This document shows, piece after piece, positions 1 to 7,428 of a DNA stretch of 64,000 nucleotides. Each line of letters starts with the position of its first letter. The first letter of the stretch is position 1. Made by a program: the position numbers and the translations under genes. This DNA is from Nocardia aurantia (GTDB lineage Bacteria; Actinomycetota; Actinomycetes; Mycobacteriales; Mycobacteriaceae). The notes below the pieces were generated by a model. It saw only the letters and a list, made by a program, of their open reading frames with translations. It was not told where the DNA came from and made no database searches. The DNA lies in contig NZ_WEGI01000013.1 in the NCBI RefSeq assembly GCF_009604425.1, positions 62,001-126,000 of the forward strand, written 5' to 3'.

Positions 1-182
1 TGCGGCCGGTGGTGCTCGAATTCGGCTCGGTTCCGGATGATAGCGAATTGGCGGCAACCATTCTGGATCTGGATCGGGGGCTCTGGTTCGACGATCCACA
101 CGGCACGCCCGCCTGGCGGCGACATGTCTGTACGGTGCTCGGTCGTGCGGTGCTGGCCGATCTAGGGGAGGTGCGGTCGTGA
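1..182 (+). CDS. FAD-binding subunit of a molybdenum hydroxylase, C-terminal end only
   Basis: The window opens inside this gene. The last 59 or so codons are readable and end in TGA at 180-182. The tail carries the pattern WRRHVCTVLGRAVL, typical of the C-terminal domain of CoxM/XdhB-type flavoprotein subunits, where a Y/W-R-x-H segment precedes the last helix. The stop overlaps the GTG start of the next gene by four bases (GTGA), so the two are translationally coupled. This subunit would pass electrons from the iron-sulfur and molybdenum domains encoded next door to FAD. The N-terminal FAD-binding part lies outside the window, so the family call rests on a short tail plus context. Confidence 0.7.
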   Translation, partial: RPVVLEFGSVPDDSELAATILDLDRGLWFDDPHGTPAWRRHVCTVLGRAVLADLGEVRS

Positions 183-2893
183 AGTTCGAGGTGGACGGTC
201 GGGCGATCGAGGCGCAGCCACGACCCGGGCAGTGCCTGCGCACGCTGTTGCGCGAGCACGGGCGATTCGCGGTCAAGAAGGGGTGCGACGCCGGGGACTG
301 CGGGGCGTGCACGGTGCTGGTCGACGACGCGGCGGTGCATTCCTGCCTCTATCCCGCCTATCGGGCCGAGGGGCGCAGTGTCACGACCGCCGCGGGGCTC
401 GGGACCGTCGAGGATCCACATCCCGTGCAGCGCCGGTTCGCCGAGGCGGGCGCGTTCCAGTGCGGATACTGCACCGCGGGAATGGTGGTCACCGCGAGCG
501 AACTCGACCGCGCGGGGGTGACGGCGGCCGAACTGCCGGATCGGTTGAAGGGAAATCTGTGCCGCTGCACGGGTTACCGGTCGATCGCGGCCGCTGTGCT
601 CGGCACGGACGACGAGCCCCGGCAGCCGGCCGGGCCGCGGGCGATGCGGATCGTCACCGGCACGGAGCCGTTCACCCTGGACACCGAGCCGTGCCGGGCG
701 GGGGCGGCGGCGGACCACAGTGTGGATGGGCCGTCGTCGGCGGCGCTGCATCTGGCGGTGGTCACCAGCCCGTACCCGCACGCGCGGATCGTCTCGATCG
801 ATGCCACCGCCGCCGAGGCGATTCCGGGCGTGCGCGCGGTGCTCACCGCCGACGACGGTCCGGCCTTCGCCTTCTCGACCGCCCGGCATCAACTGCGCGA
901 GGACGATCCGGACGACACTGTGATCCTCGATCGGGTGGTGCGTTTCGCCGGGCAGCGGGTCGCGGCGGTGGTGGCCGATACGCTCGACCTCGCTCGTGCC
1001 GGCTGCCGCGCGATCCGGGTCGAGTACGAGCCGCTGCCCGCGGTCTTCGATCCGGGGGAGGCGCTGCGACCGGAGGCGCCGAAACTGCACGGGGACAAGC
1101 CCGGCACGTCCCGCATCGCCGATGCCGGGCGCAATCTCGTCGCCGAGGTGCACGGCAGCACGGGGGATCTCGACGCCGGCCTGGCCGCCGCCGCGGAGGT
1201 CGTCACGGGTGTGTGGCGGACCCCGCGGGTGCAGCATGTGCATCTGGAGACGCACGGCAGCGTCGGCTGGATCGATGACACCGGCCGGTTGGTGATCCGC
1301 ACCAGCACGCAGGTGCCGTTCCTGGTGCGCGATGAGCTGTGCCGGATATTCGCGTTGTCCCGCAATCGGATTCGAGTGCTGGCCGCCCGCGTCGGCGGTG
1401 GCTTCGGCGCCAAACAGGAGATGCTGACCGAGGACCTGGTCGCGCTGGCGGTGCTGCGCACCGGGCAGCCGGTGCGGTACGAGTTCACCCGCTCCGATCA
1501 GTTCACCTCCGCGCCCTGCCGGCATCCGATGCGGGTGGCCGTGACTGTCGGCGCCGACGCGGCGGGCCGGTTGACCGCGCTCGCCGTCGATGTCCTCTCC
1601 GACGCCGGCGCCTACGGAAACCACAGTGCCGGAGTGCTTTTCCATTCGATCAGCGAGTCGGTCGCGCTGTATCGGTGCGCGCACAAACGGGTCGACGGGC
1701 GGGCGGTCTACACCAACAACCTGCCGTCGGGCGCCTTCCGCGGCTACGGACTCGGGCAGGTCGGTTTCGCGCTGGAATCCGCGATGGACGAACTGGCCCG
1801 GCGGCTGGGCATCGACCCGTTCGACTTCCGCCGCCGCAACGTGGTCGTCCCCGGCGACGAGCTGATCGGCGGCGCCTGCACGCCGGACGACGATCTCGGT
1901 TTCGGCAGTTACGGTCTGGACCAGTGCCTGGATCTGGCCGAGGCGGCGCTGCGCCGCGGCAACGGGGTGCGGGCGCCGGAAGGACGCTGGCTGGTCGGCG
2001 AGGGGATGGCCGCCGCCATGATCGCCACCATCCCGCCGCGCGGCCACCGGGCCACCGCCGAAGCGGTGCTGCTCTGCGACGGCGATTACGAGATCCGCGT
2101 GGGCACAGCCGAATTCGGTAACGGCAGCACGGTCGTGCACGCCCGGCTGGCGGCGGCCGCGCTGCACACCGATGTCTCCCGGATCCGCCTGCGGCACGCC
2201 GACACCGATGTCACCGAACACGACACCGGCGCCTTCGGATCCACCGGAATCGTGGTGGCGGGCAAGGCGGTACACGCCGCGTGCACTCGCCTGCGGGAGC
2301 TGATCCTCGCTCGCGCCGCGGCTCTCGCCCGTCGCGACGGCAGCCTCGGGGCCGACGGGGTGCGCTGCGGAGACCGGCTGCTCACCGCGGGCGAACTGCT
2401 GGCCGCCGGACCGTTGCGCGCCACCGCCGAGCACGACGGCAGCCCACGCTCGGTGTCGTTCAACGTGCACGCCGTCCGGGTCGCCGTGCACGCCGAGACC
2501 GGGCAGGTCCGGATCCTGCAGTCGGTGCAGGCCGCCGACGCCGGTACCGTCCTCGATCCGCGGCAGTGCCGTGGCCAGGTCGAGGGGGGAGCGGCACAGG
2601 CCGTCGGCAGCGCGCTGTACGAGGACATGCGGGTGGAACAGGGCATCGTTCGCACGAAAACCCTGCGCCACTACCATATTCCGCAGCTCGCCGACCTGCC
2701 GATCACCGAGGTGTACTTCGCCGACACCAGCGATGCGCTCGGCCCGCTCGGCGCCAAGTCGATGAGCGAATCTCCGTACAACCCGGTCGCACCCGCGCTG
2801 GCGAACGCGATCCGGGACGCGATCGGGGTGCGGCCCCGCGAGTTGCCGATGACCGCGGATCGCATCTGGGCACTCATCGACGAAAACCGCTGA
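179..2893 (+). CDS. Fused [2Fe-2S] and molybdopterin-binding hydroxylase (xanthine dehydrogenase / aldehyde oxidase family)
   Basis: A 904-residue protein joins what are usually two subunits. Residues 1 to about 150 form the iron-sulfur part: the plant-type ferredoxin motif GCDAGDCGACTVL near residue 35, then CGYC (about 95) and CRCTG (about 128) for the second cluster. From about residue 160 comes the aldehyde-oxidase/xanthine-dehydrogenase large subunit, with VGGGFGAKQ (about 405), GAFRGYGLGQ (about 520) and a C-terminal LGAKSMSESPYNP segment (about 860) holding the Glu expected at the base-catalyst position. Family members hydroxylate purines, aldehydes or N-heterocycles; the substrate cannot be read here. 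Translation is coupled to the upstream FAD subunit by a GTGA overlap. No Mo-cofactor insertion gene (XdhC-like) is visible downstream. Confidence 0.85.
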   Translation: MKFEVDGRAIEAQPRPGQCLRTLLREHGRFAVKKGCDAGDCGACTVLVDDAAVHSCLYPAYRAEGRSVTTAAGLGTVEDPHPVQRRFAEAGAFQCGYCTAGMVVTASELDRAGVTAAELPDRLKGNLCRCTGYRSIAAAVLGTDDEPRQPAGPRAMRIVTGTEPFTLDTEPCRAGAAADHSVDGPSSAALHLAVVTSPYPHARIVSIDATAAEAIPGVRAVLTADDGPAFAFSTARHQLREDDPDDTVILDRVVRFAGQRVAAVVADTLDLARAGCRAIRVEYEPLPAVFDPGEALRPEAPKLHGDKPGTSRIADAGRNLVAEVHGSTGDLDAGLAAAAEVVTGVWRTPRVQHVHLETHGSVGWIDDTGRLVIRTSTQVPFLVRDELCRIFALSRNRIRVLAARVGGGFGAKQEMLTEDLVALAVLRTGQPVRYEFTRSDQFTSAPCRHPMRVAVTVGADAAGRLTALAVDVLSDAGAYGNHSAGVLFHSISESVALYRCAHKRVDGRAVYTNNLPSGAFRGYGLGQVGFALESAMDELARRLGIDPFDFRRRNVVVPGDELIGGACTPDDDLGFGSYGLDQCLDLAEAALRRGNGVRAPEGRWLVGEGMAAAMIATIPPRGHRATAEAVLLCDGDYEIRVGTAEFGNGSTVVHARLAAAALHTDVSRIRLRHADTDVTEHDTGAFGSTGIVVAGKAVHAACTRLRELILARAAALARRDGSLGADGVRCGDRLLTAGELLAAGPLRATAEHDGSPRSVSFNVHAVRVAVHAETGQVRILQSVQAADAGTVLDPRQCRGQVEGGAAQAVGSALYEDMRVEQGIVRTKTLRHYHIPQLADLPITEVYFADTSDALGPLGAKSMSESPYNPVAPALANAIRDAIGVRPRELPMTADRIWALIDENR

Positions 2894-3118
2894 AGCGCAG
2901 AGGGTTACATTCACCTTCTGGGCGGCGGTGACCGACGCGCACCGGATGAGGTTGTCGCTCCGCAGTGCTCGATGCGCGGCACATCCGGTTCCGAAACGAC
3001 GGACGCGGGTCGAATCCTGTTGCCGCGGTACCAGTGATGGACGGTCGCGGATCGTCTCGTCGTTGGCGACAGCGCAAGTGATCCGCGAGAGTACTTGGCG
3101 GGCAGTGTGTTCCGTGCG

Positions 3119-3146
3119 CCGGACCGGCCCCCGGGGACCGGTCCGG
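3119..3146 (-). terminator. Stem-loop after the lipase gene
   Basis: A perfect 9-base inverted repeat (CCGGACCGG and CCGGTCCGG) with a 10-base GC-rich loop begins 8 bases past the lipase stop codon. There is no T-run, as is usual for actinobacterial terminators. It also lies downstream of the convergent hydroxylase gene ending at 2893 and could serve both. Confidence 0.5.
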
Positions 3147-3154
3147 CGGCGGGC

Positions 3155-4402
3155 TCAGCGGAACAGGTTGCGTACGAACGGGACCGAGTCGACCAGCGAG
3201 GCGTTGACGGTGCCGCTGTGGTCGGTCGGATACGTCCGCGCCGTGACCGGCTGGCCGTTGGCGGTCAGTACCCCGATGAAACGCAGGGTCTCGGGGGTCA
3301 GCACGTCGGTGTCCTGGAGGCCCTGGCCCAGGAACAGCGGGCGGTCGTAGCCGGTCTCGGGCAGGCCCAGGTAGTCGTGCAGCAGGGCGTGCGCGTTCGG
3401 GAGATCGGCCAGGGGACGGGCGAACAGGTCGCCGCCGGCCACCTTGTGCGCCCGCAACTCCTCCTCCAGCGGGAGCAGGCATTCGTCGTGCGCCCGGTCG
3501 ACCCAGGAGCGGCCGGTCTCCGTCAGGTACGAGTCGATGTTCAGATCCGGGAAGCTGGTGCGCAGCCCGTTGAGGATGTACAGCGTGTAGGCGGTGACAC
3601 CGGCGGGCAGCGCCACCGGCGGGACGCCGGGGCCGAGGGTGACCAGCACGTCCTCGATGTAGGCCGGGGTGCCGGTGGCGACCGCGCCGCGGTAGTCCAG
3701 CCCTGGGCCGCCGAATTCGGTGGCGTAGCGCGCCGTGGTCACCGCCGCGCCGGCGCCCTGCGACTGGCCGACGACCACCCAGCGATGCGAGAGGGTGTCC
3801 CAGTGTCCGGTCGCGGCCTGCACCGCGTCGACCACGTTGTGGGCCTCCACCCGGCCGTTGAGGTACGGATGGTCGCCCTCGGTGCCGAGCCCGGCGTAGT
3901 CGGCGGCCACGATCGCGTAGCCCTGTTTCAGCCAGGCGCCGAGGTAGGCCCAGTCGCGCTCGACCGCGCCCGGCCCGGCGATGCTGTAGGCGCATTCGTC
4001 GGCCAGGCCGATGGTCCCGTGGGCCCAGGCGATGACCGGCCAGCCGCCGGCCGGCGGCTGGCCGGGCGGGAAGTAGACGGCGGCGCTCGCCACGGTCGCG
4101 GCGTCGCCCGCGGTGGTGGTGCGGTAGAGGATGCGGTGCGCGTCCGCCGAGCCGGGCAGGGTGGCCGCGGGTGCCAGCGGCAGGACCTCGGTCAGGGTGC
4201 CGGTGTCCGTGGCCACGGACTGTGCGACGCCGTCCGTGGCCACGGACTGTGCGACACCGCCGGCGGTCGCCTGGGCGCTGTTGTCGGCAGCCGCCGACCG
4301 GGTGCCGGGGTCGGCCGTCGCCGTCGGTGACAGCGCCGATACCCCGGTGGCCAGCAGCGCCGCGGCCGCGAGCGTGGCCGCGGTGGTCGACAGTTTCCGC
4401 AT
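3155..4402 (-). CDS. Secreted lipase, alpha/beta-hydrolase of the secretory lipase (LIP) family
   Basis: A 415-residue protein starting at ATG 4402, preceded by GAGGAG four bases upstream; an in-frame TTG twelve bases earlier is less likely. Residues 1 to about 30 are a Sec-type signal peptide (basic start, Ala/Leu core, AxA-like end). The nucleophile elbow is GQSQGAG in the middle of the protein, fitting G-x-S-x-G. The late DTDVL and the DHSGTV segment near the end are candidates for the acid and the His. Family members hydrolyse triacylglycerols or other esters outside the cell. The mature N-terminus holds two tandem copies of VAQSVATD encoded by a near-exact DNA duplication. The gene runs towards the hydroxylase gene and looks monocistronic. 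Confidence 0.8.
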   Translation of the reverse strand: MRKLSTTAATLAAAALLATGVSALSPTATADPGTRSAAADNSAQATAGGVAQSVATDGVAQSVATDTGTLTEVLPLAPAATLPGSADAHRILYRTTTAGDAATVASAAVYFPPGQPPAGGWPVIAWAHGTIGLADECAYSIAGPGAVERDWAYLGAWLKQGYAIVAADYAGLGTEGDHPYLNGRVEAHNVVDAVQAATGHWDTLSHRWVVVGQSQGAGAAVTTARYATEFGGPGLDYRGAVATGTPAYIEDVLVTLGPGVPPVALPAGVTAYTLYILNGLRTSFPDLNIDSYLTETGRSWVDRAHDECLLPLEEELRAHKVAGGDLFARPLADLPNAHALLHDYLGLPETGYDRPLFLGQGLQDTDVLTPETLRFIGVLTANGQPVTARTYPTDHSGTVNASLVDSVPFVRNLFR

Positions 4403-4509
4403 CGTTCTCCTCAATACGCAGGTTTCCGGGGCTCAGTATCGCCTGTCTCGCCCCCGAACCGGACCAATCGGTCCCTCGTGCCGCGGAGGGGCTTGCGCAC
4501 CGGGTTAGA

Positions 4510-4528
4510 ATTGTGCGCAGAGCACAAT
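4510..4528. promoter_or_regulatory. Operator-like palindrome
   Basis: ATTGTGC and GCACAAT are exact reverse complements separated by five bases (GCAGA). The spacing and AT-rich ends look like a dimeric HTH operator (IclR- or GntR-type spacing). It lies 108 bases upstream of the lipase start and 17 bases upstream of a possible GTG start at 4545. Which gene it controls is not known. Confidence 0.4.
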
Positions 4529-4704
4529 CCAGGGGAGATCAATCGTGGCGTGGCGCACAGTCCAAATGGAACGATCAGCCTGTGAACGTCCTCACATCGC
4601 CGAGCCTCGACGGCGAAAATCGAGCGGCGCGGACGGTCACGAAAACAGTACGACCGTTACGCAAAACCGCACGTCAGGGCTACCGGCGAGTAGATTTGAG
4701 GCGG

Positions 4705-4846
4705 GCAAGCAATCCGCAAATTTCACAGAATTGGCAGATGGGCCGTCAAAGCTAGCTCGTATTCACACTTGTAACAGGTAGACGGCCATTTTTTCCTGTG
4801 CCATCGTGTGGAAGTACAACAGAAGGGCCTAGCAAGCCTGCAAATT
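4705..4846. promoter_or_regulatory. Two GCAAGC-n-GCAAATT direct repeats upstream of aceA
   Basis: GCAAGC, five bases, then GCAAATT occurs at 4705-4722. GCAAGC, two bases, then GCAAATT recurs at 4832-4846. Both lie in the leader of isocitrate lyase. RamB-type regulators of glyoxylate-shunt genes in related genera are known to bind sites containing a GCAAA core, so these are candidate sites. The assignment is inference. Confidence 0.3.
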
Positions 4847-4958
4847 GCCGCTCCAGCAGAGTCCGGACCCAGGGCAGCGCCGCCGCGCCGACCGCCCAGC
4901 AACCGCACCGGCGGTCGTGAGATTCGGACATGGGGCACGACGAGAACCAGGAGTCACG

Positions 4959-6245
4959 ATGTCGAACGTCGGCACCCCCAAGACCGCTGCGGAAATCCAG
5001 CAGGATTGGGACACCAACCCGCGGTGGAAGGGCATCACCCGCAACTACACGCCCGAGCAGGTCGTGAAGCTGCAGGGCTCGGTCGTCGAGGAGCACACGC
5101 TGGCTCGTCGCGGCGCCGAGATCCTGTGGGAGCAGGTCAACGGCGATGACTACATCAACGCGCTCGGCGCCCTCACCGGCAACATGGCCGTGCAGCAGGT
5201 GCGCGCCGGCCTGAAGGCCATCTACCTCTCCGGCTGGCAGGTCGCCGGTGACGCGAACCTCTCCGGCCACACCTACCCGGACCAGTCGCTGTACCCGGCC
5301 AACTCGGTGCCGTCCGTGGTCCGCCGGATCAACAACGCGCTGCTGCGCGCCGACGAGATCGCCCGCGTCGAGGGCGACACCTCGGTCGACAACTGGCTGG
5401 TCCCGATCGTGGCCGACGGTGAAGCCGGCTTCGGTGGCGCGCTCAACGTCTACGAGCTGCAGAAGGCCATGATCGCCGCGGGCGCCGCCGGCACCCACTG
5501 GGAGGATCAGCTGGCCTCGGAGAAGAAATGCGGCCACCTCGGTGGCAAGGTGCTGGTCCCGACCTCGCAGCACATCCGCACCCTGACCTCCGCGCGTCTG
5601 GCGGCCGACGTGGCCGACACCCCGACCGTGGTCATCGCGCGCACCGACGCCGAGGCCGCCACCCTGATCACCTCCGATGTCGACGAGCGCGACCAGGAAT
5701 TCATCACCGGTGAGCGCACCGCGGAGGGCTTCTACCACCTGCGCAACGGCATCGAGCCCTGCATCGCCCGCGCCAAGGCCTACGCGCCCTACTCCGACCT
5801 GATCTGGATGGAGACCGGCACCCCGGACCTGGAGCTGGCCCGCAAGTTCGCCGAGTCGGTCAAGAGCGAGTTCCCCGACCAGCTGCTGTCCTACAACTGC
5901 TCGCCGTCGTTCAACTGGAAGCAGCACCTGGACGACGCGACCATCGCGAAGTTCCAGCGGGAGCTGGGCGCCATGGGCTTCAAGTTCCAGTTCATCACCC
6001 TGGCCGGCTTCCACGCGCTGAACTACAGCATGTTCGACCTGGCCTACGGCTACGCCCGCGAGGGCATGAGCGCCTACGTCGAGCTGCAGGAGCGCGAGTT
6101 CGCCGCCGAGGAGCGCGGTTACACCGCCACCAAGCACCAGCGTGAGGTCGGCGCCGGGTACTTCGACACCATCGCCACCACGGTCGACCCGAACACCTCG
6201 ACCGCGGCGCTGAAGGGCTCGACCGAAGAAGGCCAGTTCCACTGA
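4959..6245 (+). CDS. aceA: Isocitrate lyase
   Basis: A 428-residue protein that splits isocitrate into glyoxylate and succinate, the first step of the glyoxylate shunt used during growth on acetate and fatty acids. The start at ATG 4959 (MSNVGTPKTAAEIQQ) is chosen because AGGAG sits five bases upstream and because prokaryotic ICL1 begins this way; an upstream in-frame start at 4845 would add a non-conserved extension. The catalytic loop KKCGHLGG puts the active-site cysteine at residue 191, the same number as in the tuberculosis enzyme. Length and sequence are normal for the family. A strong stem-loop follows at 6309-6344, and fadB2 lies downstream in the same direction, as in mycobacteria. 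Confidence 0.97.
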   Translation: MSNVGTPKTAAEIQQDWDTNPRWKGITRNYTPEQVVKLQGSVVEEHTLARRGAEILWEQVNGDDYINALGALTGNMAVQQVRAGLKAIYLSGWQVAGDANLSGHTYPDQSLYPANSVPSVVRRINNALLRADEIARVEGDTSVDNWLVPIVADGEAGFGGALNVYELQKAMIAAGAAGTHWEDQLASEKKCGHLGGKVLVPTSQHIRTLTSARLAADVADTPTVVIARTDAEAATLITSDVDERDQEFITGERTAEGFYHLRNGIEPCIARAKAYAPYSDLIWMETGTPDLELARKFAESVKSEFPDQLLSYNCSPSFNWKQHLDDATIAKFQRELGAMGFKFQFITLAGFHALNYSMFDLAYGYAREGMSAYVELQEREFAAEERGYTATKHQREVGAGYFDTIATTVDPNTSTAALKGSTEEGQFH

Positions 6246-6308
6246 GAATGCGGCTGTCCCGTTTCGCATCCGGGACAACCGCCGTCGCCCCCCGTGGGCG
6301 GCCGGCTC

Positions 6309-6344
6309 GGGCCGGGATCCAGCTGCACACCTGGATCCCGGCCC
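6309..6344 (+). terminator. Strong stem-loop after aceA
   Basis: A perfect 14-base inverted repeat (GGGCCGGGATCCAG and its complement) closes an 8-base loop about 65 bases after the aceA stop. There is no T-run. It should end or attenuate aceA transcription before fadB2, which has its own ribosome-binding site. Confidence 0.7.
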
Positions 6345-6400
6345 TTGCCACTACCACCTGAGAAACCGCCGCCACCAATGAGAATCACGCAGGAGCGGAC

Positions 6401-7261
6401 ATGAGCGAGAAGATTCAGCGCGTCGGCATCGTCGGCGCCGGACAGATGGGCGCCGGCATCGCGGAGGTCTGCGCCCGGGCGCACGTGGATGTGCTCGTCT
6501 TCGAACCCACCCGGGAACTGGCCGCCGCCGGCCGGGCCCGCATCCTGCGGTCGCTGGATCGCGGGGTGTCCAGCGGCAAGATCACCGAACGGGAGCGGGA
6601 GCAGACCGCCTGGCGGCTGCGCTTCACCTCCGACCTCGGCGACTTCGCCGACCGTCAGCTGGTGGTCGAGGCGGTCGTGGAGAACGAGGAGGTGAAGACC
6701 TCGATCTTCGCGCAGCTGGACAAGGTGGTCACCGATCCGGACGCCGTGCTCGCCTCCAACACCTCCTCGATCCCGATCATGAAGATCGCGGTGGCCACCG
6801 CCAATCCCGAGCGCGTGGTCGGCATGCACTTCTTCAACCCGGTGCCGGTGCTGCCGTTGGTGGAGCTGGTCACCACGCTGAAAACCAGTGCGGCGGTGAA
6901 GGAACGCGCGGAGACGTTCGCCGCCACCGTGCTCGGCAAGCAGGTGGTGCGCTCCGCCGACCGGTCCGGCTTCGTGGTGAACGCGCTGCTGGTGCCGTAT
7001 CTGCTGTCGGCGATCCGGATGGTCGAATCCGGTTTCGCCACCAAGGAGGACGTCGACAAGGCGATGGTGCTCGGCTGTGCCCACCCGATGGGCCCGCTGG
7101 CGCTGACCGACCTGGTCGGGCTCGATACCGTGAAGTCCATCGCCGATTCCATGTACGCCGAGTTCAAGGAGCCGCTGTACTCGGCGCCGCCGCTGCTCAT
7201 GCGCATGGTCGAGGCGGGCCTGCTGGGCAAGAAGGCGGGCGCCGGCTTCTACAGTTATTAG
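6401..7261 (+). CDS. fadB2: 3-hydroxybutyryl-CoA dehydrogenase
   Basis: A 286-residue NAD(P)-dependent dehydrogenase that interconverts 3-hydroxyacyl-CoA and acetoacetyl-type CoA esters. The N-terminal Rossmann motif GAGQMGAGIAEVCA starts near residue 12. MHFFNPVPVLPLVE is the family signature carrying the catalytic His, and the C-terminal helical domain ends in KKAGAGFYSY. AGGAG precedes the ATG. The position right after isocitrate lyase matches icl-fadB2 of M. tuberculosis (Rv0467-Rv0468), linking beta-oxidation products to the glyoxylate shunt. Confidence 0.93.
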   Translation: MSEKIQRVGIVGAGQMGAGIAEVCARAHVDVLVFEPTRELAAAGRARILRSLDRGVSSGKITEREREQTAWRLRFTSDLGDFADRQLVVEAVVENEEVKTSIFAQLDKVVTDPDAVLASNTSSIPIMKIAVATANPERVVGMHFFNPVPVLPLVELVTTLKTSAAVKERAETFAATVLGKQVVRSADRSGFVVNALLVPYLLSAIRMVESGFATKEDVDKAMVLGCAHPMGPLALTDLVGLDTVKSIADSMYAEFKEPLYSAPPLLMRMVEAGLLGKKAGAGFYSY

Positions 7262-7428
7262 ATTTGCCTCGCTTCGCTCCGCGAACGGTGCTCGTCAGAC
7301 TCGCACCGAGGTGGTCTCGTTCGTGATCAGGCTCGGCACAACAGGTTTCACCAACTCGCCGGATCAGGCGCCGGCGACCAGCTGCGCAACGGGTGACGCG
7401 GGAACGCAGCGCTGAGAGGAGTCCGCTC

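Larger units (their letters stand above)
4403..4958. other. Intergenic region between the divergent lipase and aceA genes
   Basis: This 556-base stretch is lower in GC than its surroundings. It holds a perfect 7-base inverted repeat (4510-4528), a ribosome-binding-site-like AGGGGAG followed by a doubtful 78-codon frame (4545-4781), two copies of a GCAAGC...GCAAATT motif (4705-4723 and 4832-4846) and the aceA leader. No confident gene is seen. The long leader suggests regulated transcription of aceA. Confidence 0.6.

Noticed and set aside
3001..3040. A tRNA-like 3' end (GGTCGAATCC followed by ..ACCA)
   Set aside because: The supposed T-stem does not pair and no acceptor, D or anticodon arm could be built around it.
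4545..4781. A 78-codon gene after the 4510 palindrome
   Set aside because: It is listed only as an observation: codon use does not match the genome and no family is recognisable, so it is not annotated as a CDS.
7264..7330. Third, degraded copy of the hairpin element after fadB2
   Set aside because: It shares a short CCTCGCTTCGCTCCG word and a CGAAC/GTTCG pair, but the inner stem and loop are not recognisable. Too weak to claim.
7262..7428. Cobalamin riboswitch before the MetE-like gene
   Set aside because: No B12-box-like GCCACTGC motif or long structured leader is present in the 167 bases available.
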